The notes: generated by a model not told the origin, from the sequence alone. A stretch of 25,802 nucleotides of DNA from an uncultured Lachnospiraceae bacterium (GCA_910588965.1 CAJUSO010000049.1:1-25802); one strand, 5' to 3'; numbered from the stretch's first letter, positions 15,500 to 23,415 are shown. Translations and numbers: made by a program.

Positions 15500-16516
15500 T
15501 TATAGGTTTTCCTTCATGCGGATGTCAATGTCCATATAGTAAAATTCCTTTTCCAACCGAGCCCCTTCTAACAGGTATTTGGACATCAGTTCCAAGGGAC
15601 GGTAGCCCTGGAGGAAGGGCTTTTGGCAGATGGTAGCGGTAACCATGCCTTGCCGTACCAATTCAGCGGTTGTCTTTACCTTGTCGTAGGTAAAAATCTT
15701 AATTTTCCCATCAAGGCCCAGGGAACGCACGGCCTGGCATCCCCCATAGACGCCCGCAGCCGCAAAGTAAAGGGCGTTAACCTGTGGGAGGCGCTTTAAG
15801 AGGCCTTGCACCTTTTCAAAGCTTTCCTGGTCGTCGTCGTGGTTTTCAATAGTTTCCAGGATATGGACATGGGGAAAGGAATGCCGGATGGTTTCTGTAA
15901 ACCCTGCAATCCGTTCCGTGTGGCACAGGATATGGGGGGAGCCAGTGACAATGCCCACAGACACCTGGCCAAACGTCATGCGCCCCAGAAGGCCGGCGGC
16001 CGTCTGCCCAGAGAGGTGGTAATTACTGCCCGTGTAGGCGATGCGTTTGGAAGGGATATCTGTATTGGTGGTGATAACAGGAACCCCGCTGTCGCTGAGG
16101 CGGTCGATTTCCTGGGCAATGGAAGGGGCGTTGTAAGGGGAGATAACCAGGCCGTGGATGCCTTCCTGCATCAGGGAGCGGATTGCCTCTAATTGGAAGG
16201 CTTCGTCAAAGGGCACCTGGCGGATGGGGACTTGGCAGTTAAAGCCTGACAGTTCCGCAGCTTTTGCATGGACGCCTTCCAAGACTTCTGCAAAAAAGGG
16301 GTTGGAATCCTGGAAGAGGATGACACCGATTTTCAAGTTCTTTTTCTGGGCGGCCAGGATTAGGCCCGCCTTGTTGGGGCGGTAATCCAGCATTTTCGCC
16401 GCCGCCTCGATACGGGCGGCAGTTTCTGGCTTGACAGAGCCTCTATGGTTGAGGACGCGGTCTACCGTCCCGCGGGAGATATTGCAGAGTTCCGCGATTT
16501 CTTTCATAGTTGCCAT
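15500..16516 (-). CDS. LacI-family transcriptional regulator with sugar-binding domain
   Basis: This 338-residue protein begins with the LacI helix-turn-helix (MKEIAELCNISRGTVDRVLNHRGSVKPETAARIEAAAKMLDYRPN), including the hinge helix. A type-1 periplasmic-binding fold follows that binds an effector sugar (IGVILFQDSNPFFAEVLEGVHAKA, GLVISPYNAPSIAQEIDRL, VPVITTNTDIPSKRIAYTGSNYHLSG). The substrate pocket is closer to ribose/galactose-binding proteins than to LacI itself. The start at 16516 has CCTCC on the plus strand (16524-16528), that is GGAGG on its own strand, 7 bases away; a second in-frame ATG lies 3 codons in. It is convergent with the sugar-sensing operon and could control it or a distant regulon. 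The target is not shown. Confidence 0.93.
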   Translation of the reverse strand: MATMKEIAELCNISRGTVDRVLNHRGSVKPETAARIEAAAKMLDYRPNKAGLILAAQKKNLKIGVILFQDSNPFFAEVLEGVHAKAAELSGFNCQVPIRQVPFDEAFQLEAIRSLMQEGIHGLVISPYNAPSIAQEIDRLSDSGVPVITTNTDIPSKRIAYTGSNYHLSGQTAAGLLGRMTFGQVSVGIVTGSPHILCHTERIAGFTETIRHSFPHVHILETIENHDDDQESFEKVQGLLKRLPQVNALYFAAAGVYGGCQAVRSLGLDGKIKIFTYDKVKTTAELVRQGMVTATICQKPFLQGYRPLELMSKYLLEGARLEKEFYYMDIDIRMKENL

Positions 16517-16558
16517 GGGATTTCCTCCGATATGTTCTTAGGTGTGTCCTTTTTGAAT

Positions 16559-16587
16559 AAGGTATCATGAAGCGGGAGAAATGTCAA
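16559..16587 (-). promoter_or_regulatory. Promoter of the LacI-family regulator
   Basis: On the minus strand a perfect TTGACA (plus 16587-16582) is followed after 17 bases by TACCTT (plus 16564-16559). The -10 box is weak. The promoter ends 42 bases upstream of the regulator's start codon. Confidence 0.55.
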
Positions 16588-16614
16588 ATATAAGGCCTCG
16601 TACAGCGTAAAAGC

Positions 16615-16628
16615 AATAAGCGCTTTTA
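16615..16628. promoter_or_regulatory. LacI/CcpA-operator-like sequence upstream of the LacI-type gene
   Basis: AATAAGCGCTTTTA has the central CG and AAGCGCTT core of LacI-family operators and matches 11 of 14 positions of the catabolite-responsive-element consensus. It lies 27 bases upstream of the regulator's -35 box. A comparable score occurs inside the VanW coding region, so this is weak evidence. Confidence 0.3.
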
Positions 16629-16657
16629 TCCCGCGAACTGGCGCACAGCGCCGCCGC

Positions 16658-16698
16658 TGTTTGGGGAGCAGCGCTGTCAGGAAAATAGGTAAGCGGTA
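16658..16698 (-). repeat. Copy B of a diverged intergenic repeat
   Basis: On the minus strand this segment contains ACCTATTTTCC followed by GACAGCGCTGC and CCCCAAA, aligning to 4145-4181 as described for copy A. It lies between divergent genes, just before the VanW-family open frame. Confidence 0.35.
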
Positions 16699-16770
16699 GG
16701 GCGGGTGGGTTATTGGGCGCTGCACCGGTGAGGGAAAGGCTGAGGCTTAGGGAGGATGTGGAAAAAGTGG

Positions 16771-17092
16771 AAATGAAGGAAGAGGAAGGGAAGAAAGGAA
16801 GGGACGAGGGAAAGGAAGGAACAGAAGGAAGGGGCAAGGGAAAGGAAGGAACAGACAAGGGAAAGGAAAGAACAGAGGGAGAAATGAGGGGAGGCGAAGA
16901 AAGAACGGAAAGAGGGAATGAGAAAGAAACAGAGGAAGGGGAGAAGGGAGAGGAAGGAACGGAGGAAAGAGAGGAAGAAGCAAAGGATGGGAAAGAGGAG
17001 GAGGGAGAAATGAAGGAAGAACTGGCAAAAGAAAGGGAAGGGGAAAAAGAAGAAAAAGAGAAGGGGCAAGAAACGAAGAAGAGCAAGAAACG
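16771..17092 (+). repeat. Polypurine low-complexity tract with short internal repeats
   Basis: Over about 320 bases the plus strand is overwhelmingly A and G, with only isolated pyrimidines. GGGAAAGGAAGGAACAGA is repeated exactly at 16808-16825 and 16838-16855, a 30-base period. The tract encodes the Glu/Lys/Gly-rich N-terminus of the VanW-family protein. Confidence 0.85.
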
Positions 17093-18599
17093 CTATATTG
17101 CCCTCTTTGGGGATATTGCAGTATTGGTGGTGGCGCTGGCTTATACGCTTCTTTGCGCGATGGTAAATACAGAGCATATACTTCCGAATACAGAGGTAAA
17201 TGGCGTGCAGCTGGGGAGCATGTCAGTAGGGGAGGCTACAAAGGCCTTAGAAGCTGACTGGATTGCCCGCTGTGAGAAGGCAGAGTTCCACGTGGCGTTT
17301 GGGGAGGATATTTATGATGTGCCGGTAGGGGACGCCCTGGAGCTGGACTGTAAGGCCTTGGCAGAGGAAGCGCTTAAGCTGGGGCAGGGAAGCTTTTTTG
17401 CAAGGGGCGGCCTGTGGCTAAGCGCTTTCCTAGGCGGGACAAAGAAACAATCCTTGCCCAAAGTAACGGATTTGGAGGCCCTGCATAAGGCGATCAAAGG
17501 CAGCGGCCTATTGGAACTTGATACGACCACACAGACGTCTTATAAGAAGAAAAAGAAGCAGCTGGTATTCACGATGGGCAAGACCGGGGAGGTTGCGGAT
17601 GAGAAAAAGCTGATTGAGCAAATGATAGCGGCGGCTCAGATTGGGGATTTTGAAACCGTGCTCCCATGCCCTACGGAAGCAGGGGAAGTAGAAGCAGTAG
17701 ATTTGGAGGGGATTTATAAAAAAATACATACAAAGCCTGCAGACGCGGCGCTGGATCCAGAAAACAATTATGAGATTGTAAAGTCTGTCAAGGGAGTCGG
17801 CTTCGATAAGAAAAAAGCAAGGAAATTGCTTGAAAAGGCGGAGGAAGGGGCTACCGTGGCGATTGACCTGGTATATAAAAATCCTAAGATTACCACAAAG
17901 GCCATGCGTAAGCGGCTGTTTAAAGACCAGCTGGCATCTTTTACTACAAAGGTAGCTGGCTCTCCTAACCGCAGGGCCAATATCAGCCTGGCAGTGCAAA
18001 AATGCAATGGGGCTATCCTCCAGAAGGGGGATGTGTTTTCCTTCAATGATGCCGTAGGGGAACAGACGGCAGAGGCGGGCTTTATGCCTGCAACTGCCAC
18101 AAAAGGCACGGAGGTAGTGCAGGCTTATGGGGGAGGCATCTGCCAAGTGTCCACGACTATTTTTGAAGCGGCGCTGTATGCAGGGCTGGAAATCCCAGAG
18201 CGGTGGTGCCATGTGTATCTTTCCAGTTATGCAGACCCCGGCATGGATGCGGCAGTCGCCTGGGGAGCCTTGGATTTAAAGCTAAAAAACCAGGAGGATT
18301 ACCCGGTGAAGCTGGAAGTGAAAGAAGAAGGGGAGGATCTGACGGTGACGGTTTGGGGGACTAAATTGGAAGAGAGGCCAATTGAAATTGAAGTCGTGGA
18401 AAAGGGGGAGCCGGACGGCACGGAGGCAGGAAGCCCTGGGGGGAAGGACAAACCAGATGCCCTGGGAGGGCTGGAAATCTCTGGGGATACCTTGGATGTA
18501 GTAACCTACCGGAATATTTATAACGCGGATAAGTCACAGGTGTTCCGGGAAAAGATAGGGGATAGCTCTTATTTGGATCCCTCCAAGAAGGTGGATTAA
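16773..18599 (+). CDS. VanW-family protein with peptidoglycan-binding-like domain and highly charged N-terminus
   Basis: From ATG 16773 this is about 608 residues. The first roughly 105 are almost only Glu, Lys, Gly and Arg. A single membrane helix follows (ALFGDIAVLVVALAYTLLCAMV, encoded near 17100-17163), then an extracytoplasmic part with one or two PG_binding_4-type modules (for example NTEVNGVQLGSMSVGEATKALEADW). The VanW domain comes last, with its typical GDVFSFNDAVGEQTAEAGFMPATAT and GGGICQVSTTIFEAALYAGLE. Such proteins are common in Clostridia and thought to work at the cell wall, although VanW itself has no proven reaction. The start is uncertain: TTG 16713 and GTG 16767 are in frame, and AGGGAGG (16749-16755) suits GTG 16767 best. 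The gene is flanked by the LacI regulator (divergent) and by ldh, with no obvious shared function. Confidence 0.85.
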   Translation: MKEEEGKKGRDEGKEGTEGRGKGKEGTDKGKERTEGEMRGGEERTERGNEKETEEGEKGEEGTEEREEEAKDGKEEEGEMKEELAKEREGEKEEKEKGQETKKSKKRYIALFGDIAVLVVALAYTLLCAMVNTEHILPNTEVNGVQLGSMSVGEATKALEADWIARCEKAEFHVAFGEDIYDVPVGDALELDCKALAEEALKLGQGSFFARGGLWLSAFLGGTKKQSLPKVTDLEALHKAIKGSGLLELDTTTQTSYKKKKKQLVFTMGKTGEVADEKKLIEQMIAAAQIGDFETVLPCPTEAGEVEAVDLEGIYKKIHTKPADAALDPENNYEIVKSVKGVGFDKKKARKLLEKAEEGATVAIDLVYKNPKITTKAMRKRLFKDQLASFTTKVAGSPNRRANISLAVQKCNGAILQKGDVFSFNDAVGEQTAEAGFMPATATKGTEVVQAYGGGICQVSTTIFEAALYAGLEIPERWCHVYLSSYADPGMDAAVAWGALDLKLKNQEDYPVKLEVKEEGEDLTVTVWGTKLEERPIEIEVVEKGEPDGTEAGSPGGKDKPDALGGLEISGDTLDVVTYRNIYNADKSQVFREKIGDSSYLDPSKKVD

Positions 18600-18719
18600 A
18601 AAAGAAGTGCAGGCGTAGGACGTATTTTGGGCAGAAAGCATGATTCCATAAAATAACCATGGTATAGAATACCTTACAAAAAGCCAAACTATCCAAAAAC
18701 AGAATAGAGAGGGATTCAT

Positions 18720-19694
18720 ATGGCAGAAAAGGATTGCGTAAAGATTGATTTGAGGAAAGCGGCAGTGATTGGCTGTGGGTTTGTGGGTTCTGCAACGGCT
18801 TTTGCCCTGATGCAGAGCGGCTTGTTTTCGGAGATGGTGCTGATTGATGCGGATGCAGCCCGGGCAGAAGGGGAAGCGCTGGATATCAGCCATGGGACGC
18901 CCTTTGCAAGGCCGATGAAAATCTATGCAGGGGATTACAAGGACATTACGGATGCGGCAATTATTGTAATCACAGCAGGGGCAAACCAAAAGCCCAATGA
19001 GACGAGGCTGGATTTGGTGCATAAGAATACAAAAATCATGCGCTCTGTCGTCGGGGAGATTATGGGGCATGGATGCGAGGGAATCCTGCTGGTGGTATCC
19101 AATCCGGTGGATATCCTGACCTATGAGGCGCTGAAAGCTTCTGGGCTGCCCAAAAACAGGGTCATTGGGTCAGGGACAGTCTTAGACAGCGGGAGGCTGA
19201 AAAGCGAGCTGGGGGAACACCTGGGGGTGGATAGCCGGAGCATCCATGCATTTATCATCGGGGAGCATGGGGATAGCGAGATAGCGGTATTCAGCAGCGC
19301 CAATGTGTCAGGGGTGCCCTTGAATGATGTCTGTGAAATGAGGGGGTTTTATAACCATGAGGCAGCCATGCGTGAGATTGCGGAAACCGTGAAAAACAGC
19401 GCTTATGAGATTATAGAAAAAAAGAAGGCCACTTATTATGGGATTGCCATGGCGGTACGCCGTATCTGCGAGGCAATTGTACGGGACGAGAAATCCATTC
19501 TGCCCGTGTCAGTCCTGCTGGAGGATATTTATGGCCTGCAGGATGTGGTGCTGAGCATGCCAACCATTGTTGGGGCAGGAGGCGCAGAAGGGCAGATGCC
19601 GATTTCCCTCAGCCAGGAGGAAAAGGAGAAGCTGATGGAATCGGCAAAAATCCTAAAAGATACCATAGAAGAGGTGGATGGCCTCCTGGCATAG
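18720..19694 (+). CDS. ldh: L-lactate dehydrogenase
   Basis: This 324-residue protein reduces pyruvate to L-lactate with NADH in the cytoplasm, regenerating NAD during fermentation. The Rossmann motif AVIGCGFVGSATAFAL is near residues 15-30. The loop AGANQKPNETRLDLV has glutamine at the specificity position, which marks lactate rather than malate dehydrogenase. The catalytic histidine is H183 in IGEHGDSE, with the conserved D and R in GTVLDSGRLK. Length is normal for the family. GAGAGGGA lies 5-6 bases before the ATG. The 120-base gap upstream has no clear terminator for the VanW gene and only weak promoter-like matches, so separate or read-through transcription cannot be decided. It converges on the CotH-family gene. 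Confidence 0.95.
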   Translation: MAEKDCVKIDLRKAAVIGCGFVGSATAFALMQSGLFSEMVLIDADAARAEGEALDISHGTPFARPMKIYAGDYKDITDAAIIVITAGANQKPNETRLDLVHKNTKIMRSVVGEIMGHGCEGILLVVSNPVDILTYEALKASGLPKNRVIGSGTVLDSGRLKSELGEHLGVDSRSIHAFIIGEHGDSEIAVFSSANVSGVPLNDVCEMRGFYNHEAAMREIAETVKNSAYEIIEKKKATYYGIAMAVRRICEAIVRDEKSILPVSVLLEDIYGLQDVVLSMPTIVGAGGAEGQMPISLSQEEKEKLMESAKILKDTIEEVDGLLA

Positions 19695-19835
19695 GGGAGG
19701 AAAGAGCCGCTGCCGTAGGGCAAGGCCTGGGAGTAAGGCCTAAGAAAGCCCTGGTATCTGGAAAAGGCAGGGCATATCAAAGGCGGTGCAAGGTATCTGC
19801 GCCAGGGGAAGGGTGCGGTTATTGCCTATCCGCTG

Positions 19836-21875
19836 TCAATGAGGGGCAAGGGGTTTGCGCCGCCGGAAGAACAGGGCAAAGAGCAGCCCCAGGATAAGGG
19901 CGGCGGCAGAAAGCCCCAAAAACAGCAAAGAGGCTGGGGAAGGGAGGCTGGCGCTTTCCTGCCCAGGAATCCTATTTGGGAAGCCATTATCTGCCCCGTC
20001 TGCCCCAGGAATCCTATTTGGGAAGCCAGTGCCTGCCCCATCTGTGCCAGGGATTCCATCCTGGAAGGGGGCATCTGCCCCATCTGCCCCGTCTGTTTCC
20101 GAGGTGCTATTCTGGGAGGAGGGATCTGCCCCATCTGTGCCAGTGGTTCCATTTGGGAAGGAAGAATCTGCCCCATCTGTGCCAGGAATCCCATTTGGGA
20201 AGCTTGTATTGGGCACTGCTGTTTCAGGCATAGAGGAGGCCTTTGTGGTTTCTTCCATTTCTGTTGGCTGCTGGGAAGCAGGCGCCTGTGTTTCTTGGCT
20301 GCTTTCTTTTAAGCCTGTAGGCCTTTTATCTTTCCCAAAGCTATTTCCCATAGAGCCCATGTCAGAAACTGTAATATCACCAGCTTTTATCAAGGTATCC
20401 TGGCTTTGGGTATCGGAGGTTGCCCCAATGGCGCCGTCTAACTGTCCCTGTATGCTTTCGGCCCGCAGCAGGCAAAATTCTTTTAGGGTATCTATCCCCG
20501 TGATAAATTCCTCATAAGTGCAAAATTTGGTAGGGTCTTCCTCTACATAAGGGGAAATCATGGCCTTTGTGGCGTCCATCAGCGCTGTGAAAGCCCCTGT
20601 CCCAAAGTAGCCGGATACCAGTTCCCGGAGGGTTTGGTGGTATAATTCCGTGTAGCTTCCGTCTGCAAATATCCAGGCAAGTATAGGCCTGTCTTCTATG
20701 CTGCCCCCGGATACGGGAGAATCAATCGGATAATTTATCAGGCTTTCTGCACTGCCAGAAGATTGGAACCCGCCAAAGGCAAGGTTGTAGTCCCAGGGAA
20801 TCATGGACAGCTTCCCGTCTGTTTCATATAGATAATAATTGTGGATCATAGATCCCGTATAGCTGTCAAAGTTCAGGACAAAATTGTGTGCGGCAAAATA
20901 GCGTATAACATGGTCTATATTTACAGTTTCTGCAAGGTTTTCGCCGGCGCTTAGCTTTTTCAGGGATGCAATCAGGCGGTTTTTGTCGCTGCTGGAAATC
21001 TTCGTTTTTGCATTTTCAAAAATATTCTTGTAGCTGTCATATGCATCATCAATATATTTCAGCAATACGTCGTCGCTTCCCATACGCATCCCCTTCGCAT
21101 CCTTGCCGCCTGGCCTGGTTCCGTCAGATCCTTGGGGAGGGGAGCTTGGCATTTTCCCATGCGGGAATGCGGGCCTGTCGGCTGTATCGCTGCCGTCTGG
21201 GCTGGGTTCCCAGCTGTCCATGTTAAAATCCTTGCCATTGCCCCGGCCGCCGCCCATATTCATGCTGTCCGGTTTGTAAAGGTTTCCGTAATCTTTCCCG
21301 TAATTGCGCCTGAGGAAGGATTCCTCCACGCCTTCTACTGCAAGGTATAACCCCCATGTTTCGCCGTTTACCATGATATTGGCATAGCTGCAGAGGGGAG
21401 CCGGGACGCCCATTTCAGCCATCAACTGGTATGAGAGGAAATCCTTCATGTAAGTATTGTCCTGGATGATGTTATTAAGGCAGAGCTTATCCAGCCCGTA
21501 GTAAGATTTTGTGCTGTCATAGCAGTCAAATTCAATCTTAAAGCTGTACCGGTCGTTGCCATAGGCGCTTACCTGGGTGAGGGAGGTGTTCCCCTTGGCA
21601 CGAATCCCCACGTTTTTGTACGCTTCGCCGTCAATGGATACGGCGCAGGGGGAGTACTCTTCGTCTGTGCAGCCTTCAAGGAAGCTGTCCCAATCATCCA
21701 TGATAATGTCAATCCTATGTACCGAGGATGTGTCAAAGAGGCGGCTTTCATATCCCATGGCAGCGGAAGCCGTTTTTATGCCAAGCTTTCCCGCGTTTAT
21801 GAATAATACGGTAAGGAAGAGGGTGGCGGCTAGGGCGATACAGCAGATTTTGTCAAAATGCCGATGTGTTGACAT
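19836..21875 (-). CDS. CotH-kinase-family surface protein
   Basis: This 679-residue protein has an N-terminal membrane/signal segment (ICCIALAATLFLTVLFINAG), then a CotH domain. The domain starts at VHRIDIIMDDWDSFLEGCTDEEY and includes AKGNTSL, SFKIEFDCYDSTKSYYGLDKLCLNN and the catalytic-type DGKLSMIPWDYNLAFGG. CotH of Bacillus is an atypical protein kinase that phosphorylates spore-coat proteins. A Ser/Thr/Pro-rich stretch, a 14-residue repeat array, a C-terminal membrane helix (LLFLGLSAAALILGLLFALFF) and RRRK follow, so the kinase domain should face outside and be held by the membrane. A Gly/Pro-rich loop (PDSMNMGGGRGNGKDF) is inserted in the domain. AAGGAGG lies 5 bases before the ATG and only 10 bases separate it from the DUF4956 gene, so the two are cotranscribed. 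The substrate is unknown. Confidence 0.9.
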   Translation of the reverse strand: MSTHRHFDKICCIALAATLFLTVLFINAGKLGIKTASAAMGYESRLFDTSSVHRIDIIMDDWDSFLEGCTDEEYSPCAVSIDGEAYKNVGIRAKGNTSLTQVSAYGNDRYSFKIEFDCYDSTKSYYGLDKLCLNNIIQDNTYMKDFLSYQLMAEMGVPAPLCSYANIMVNGETWGLYLAVEGVEESFLRRNYGKDYGNLYKPDSMNMGGGRGNGKDFNMDSWEPSPDGSDTADRPAFPHGKMPSSPPQGSDGTRPGGKDAKGMRMGSDDVLLKYIDDAYDSYKNIFENAKTKISSSDKNRLIASLKKLSAGENLAETVNIDHVIRYFAAHNFVLNFDSYTGSMIHNYYLYETDGKLSMIPWDYNLAFGGFQSSGSAESLINYPIDSPVSGGSIEDRPILAWIFADGSYTELYHQTLRELVSGYFGTGAFTALMDATKAMISPYVEEDPTKFCTYEEFITGIDTLKEFCLLRAESIQGQLDGAIGATSDTQSQDTLIKAGDITVSDMGSMGNSFGKDKRPTGLKESSQETQAPASQQPTEMEETTKASSMPETAVPNTSFPNGIPGTDGADSSFPNGTTGTDGADPSSQNSTSETDGADGADAPFQDGIPGTDGAGTGFPNRIPGADGADNGFPNRIPGQESASLPSPASLLFLGLSAAALILGLLFALFFRRRKPLAPH
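19963..20202 (-). repeat. 42-bp coding repeats in the C-terminal part of the CotH-family gene
   Basis: Units on the plus strand lie at 19963-20004, 20005-20046, 20047-20097 (51 bases), 20098-20139 and 20140-20181, with a partial unit at 20182-20202. Each encodes a version of SFPNGIPGTDGAD. All unit lengths are multiples of three. The repeat forms a Gly/Asp/Pro-rich stalk before the C-terminal membrane helix. Confidence 0.9.
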
Positions 21876-21885
21876 GGTATCCTCC

Positions 21886-22557
21886 TTAACCTAGGTATTC
21901 CCCATTGTAGCTGACCAGGACGGCGCTGCTGACGCCGTCCATGGCGGCTAGGGCATTGATAAAGTCCGTGTTATTATCTTTCATGCGGATTTCCATATTC
22001 AATTCTACCATACCCTTCTGTACGGTCTTGCTTTTTACAACGCATTTCTGCACCTGCTGCCCCAGGAATGCGGCGGCATCCCGTTCACTTTCTGGGCTGT
22101 TGCAGGATAAGACCAGGATGTAAGGGTTGCAGTAGGATTTTTTGTTGACAAATACAAGCAGGATTAAGCCTATGGCCACGCTGCCGATGACTGCCAGCAG
22201 AATCAGCCCTGCCGCCAGCACAATGCCTACGGCAATGGACCAGAAGAGGAAAGCAATATCAAGGGGCTCCTTGATGGCCGTACGGAAGCGGACGATGGAT
22301 AGTGCGCCGACCATACCGAGGGAAAGCACCACATTGGAGGTGACGGCCAGGATAACAACCGTAGTAATCATGGTCAGGGCGACCAGGGTCGTGCCAAAGC
22401 TGGAAGAGTACATGACGCCTTGGTAGGTTTTTTTATAGACTAGGAAAATAAACAGGCCGAGGCCAAAGGCAAATACCAGCGCAAGAGCCATATCAAGGAT
22501 GCTGACGCTTGCCACATTTTCCAGAAAACTAGATTTGAAGATATCGTTAAAAGTCAT
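21886..22557 (-). CDS. DUF4956 membrane protein
   Basis: This 223-residue protein has about four membrane segments (MALALVFAFGLGLFIFLVY, FGTTLVALTMITTVVILAV, LDIAFLFWSIAVGIVLAAGLILLAVIGSVAIGLILLVFV). Between them lies the well-conserved family motif LSLGMVGALSIVRFRTAIKEP. A soluble C-terminal domain of about 80 residues resembles a small alpha/beta fold (KGMVELNMEIRMKDNNTDFINALAAMDGVSSAVLVSYNGEYLG). DUF4956 proteins have no established activity but are frequently found beside VTC-domain proteins. ATG 22557 was chosen because AGGAGC lies 7 bases upstream (plus 22565-22570); the frame is open further upstream without a better start. It sits between the VTC and CotH genes in one operon. Confidence 0.88.
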   Translation of the reverse strand: MTFNDIFKSSFLENVASVSILDMALALVFAFGLGLFIFLVYKKTYQGVMYSSSFGTTLVALTMITTVVILAVTSNVVLSLGMVGALSIVRFRTAIKEPLDIAFLFWSIAVGIVLAAGLILLAVIGSVAIGLILLVFVNKKSYCNPYILVLSCNSPESERDAAAFLGQQVQKCVVKSKTVQKGMVELNMEIRMKDNNTDFINALAAMDGVSSAVLVSYNGEYLG

Positions 22558-22630
22558 AATCGTTGCTCCTTCTGTTAGAATCATTGGAAATATCTTTATG
22601 GGGCTGCAATGTGTCTGTCTTCTTCGGAAG

Positions 22631-23302
22631 TCAGCCATATGCCCTGCAGGCGGCATATTTGGAAAATGCGCTTGTCCGGCAGGAGGTTAGCTGTACGGCG
22701 TCCCGGATAATGTCCGGCAGGAATTCATCCCATTTGACCTCCAGTATGATAGGGGAGCCTATGGCTGGGATGGTCACGCAGGAAGGGTTTAGGAAATCCG
22801 TGCCCAACAATCCCGTCCGTATCCGGTAGTCCAGGGTAACCCTCACATTGCCAGGGGGATAGACATAAGGTTCCCGGGTATAATCTACAATGGTTTTGGG
22901 GCGCAGCCCTTGTGACGCCATTTTGGCATAGAGCTCAGCCAACAAGGGCACGCCGCTTTGGGGCATCCAGCTGTAATCCCCCAGGGCAATGGCCTGTGCC
23001 TGCCACCTTGCCAAGAGGGCGCTTTCTTTATGGCAGAGCCCATGGGCTTTGCTCTTTTTTTCCAGGCGGATGAAAGAGGTGTCCCAGTTGTAGAAGCGGA
23101 TCCGGAATTTTTCACGGACGCTCACGCCCTCTATTTTTTCACGCAGGGCTTTGTCGGAGGGGCTGTCAAAATAGAGGCTGCGTACTTCATAGGCTGGACC
23201 GGCTGCGTGCGCGTCCCGTTTAGCGATAACAGAGAGCCGCTGCCGTAAGGCCAGCATATCCCCAAAGCTGATTTCGTGTTTCCATTCATGGCGGTATTTC
23301 AT
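22631..23302 (-). CDS. VTC-domain polyphosphate polymerase-like protein
   Basis: This 223-residue protein is a VTC-type triphosphate-tunnel protein. The basic tunnel residues typical of the family are visible: RHEWKHEI at the start, EVRSLYFDS, REKFRIRFYN, FIRLEKKSK, TIVDYTREPYVY, VRVTLDYRI and ILEVKWDEFLP. In yeast Vtc4 this fold makes inorganic polyphosphate from ATP. Bacterial members are assumed, not generally proven, to do the same. It has no membrane helix of its own, so the cotranscribed DUF4956 protein (73 bases downstream) may anchor it or form a channel. The start at 23302 has GGAAG about 12 bases upstream. The upstream 178-base gap holds the shared TTCAAT repeat operator. Fold assignment is confident; activity is inferred. 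Confidence 0.88.
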   Translation of the reverse strand: MKYRHEWKHEISFGDMLALRQRLSVIAKRDAHAAGPAYEVRSLYFDSPSDKALREKIEGVSVREKFRIRFYNWDTSFIRLEKKSKAHGLCHKESALLARWQAQAIALGDYSWMPQSGVPLLAELYAKMASQGLRPKTIVDYTREPYVYPPGNVRVTLDYRIRTGLLGTDFLNPSCVTIPAIGSPIILEVKWDEFLPDIIRDAVQLTSCRTSAFSKYAACRAYG

Positions 23303-23367
23303 GGTCCCATCACTTCCTTTCTGGTTGTTTTGGCATGGAATGCTGCAAGATGTAGCTGCCAGGGGAT

Positions 23368-23400
23368 AGTGTACAGAAGAAAGATTGAACTTTTATTGAA
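23368..23400 (-). promoter_or_regulatory. Promoter/operator of the VTC-DUF4956-CotH genes with an 11-bp-period direct repeat
   Basis: On the minus strand TTCAAT occurs twice, 11 bases apart (plus 23400-23395 and 23389-23384). After 10 bases comes TACACT (plus 23373-23368) as a possible -10 box. This matches the arrangement upstream of the response-regulator gene. Tandem half-sites with an 11-base period just before -10 are typical of OmpR/PhoB-family activators. Confidence 0.6.
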
Positions 23401-23415
23401 AAAATCCTTCCGTTT

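Noticed and set aside
16565..17177. Long minus-strand open frames rich in Ser, Phe and Pro
   Set aside because: They are complements of the polypurine tract, where stops are rare by composition, and resemble no protein family.
18600..18719. Riboswitch or strong promoter upstream of ldh
   Set aside because: Only weak promoter-like hexamers (TTGGGC, TAAAAT) and no conserved riboswitch core were seen.
18720..19694. Malate dehydrogenase instead of lactate dehydrogenase
   Set aside because: The specificity loop has glutamine (ANQKPNETR), not the arginine of malate enzymes.
19839..20517. Plus-strand open frames rich in Cys, Pro and Ile opposite the CotH gene
   Set aside because: They are the antisense reading of the 42-bp coding repeats and lack ribosome sites; the minus-strand frame has clear domains.
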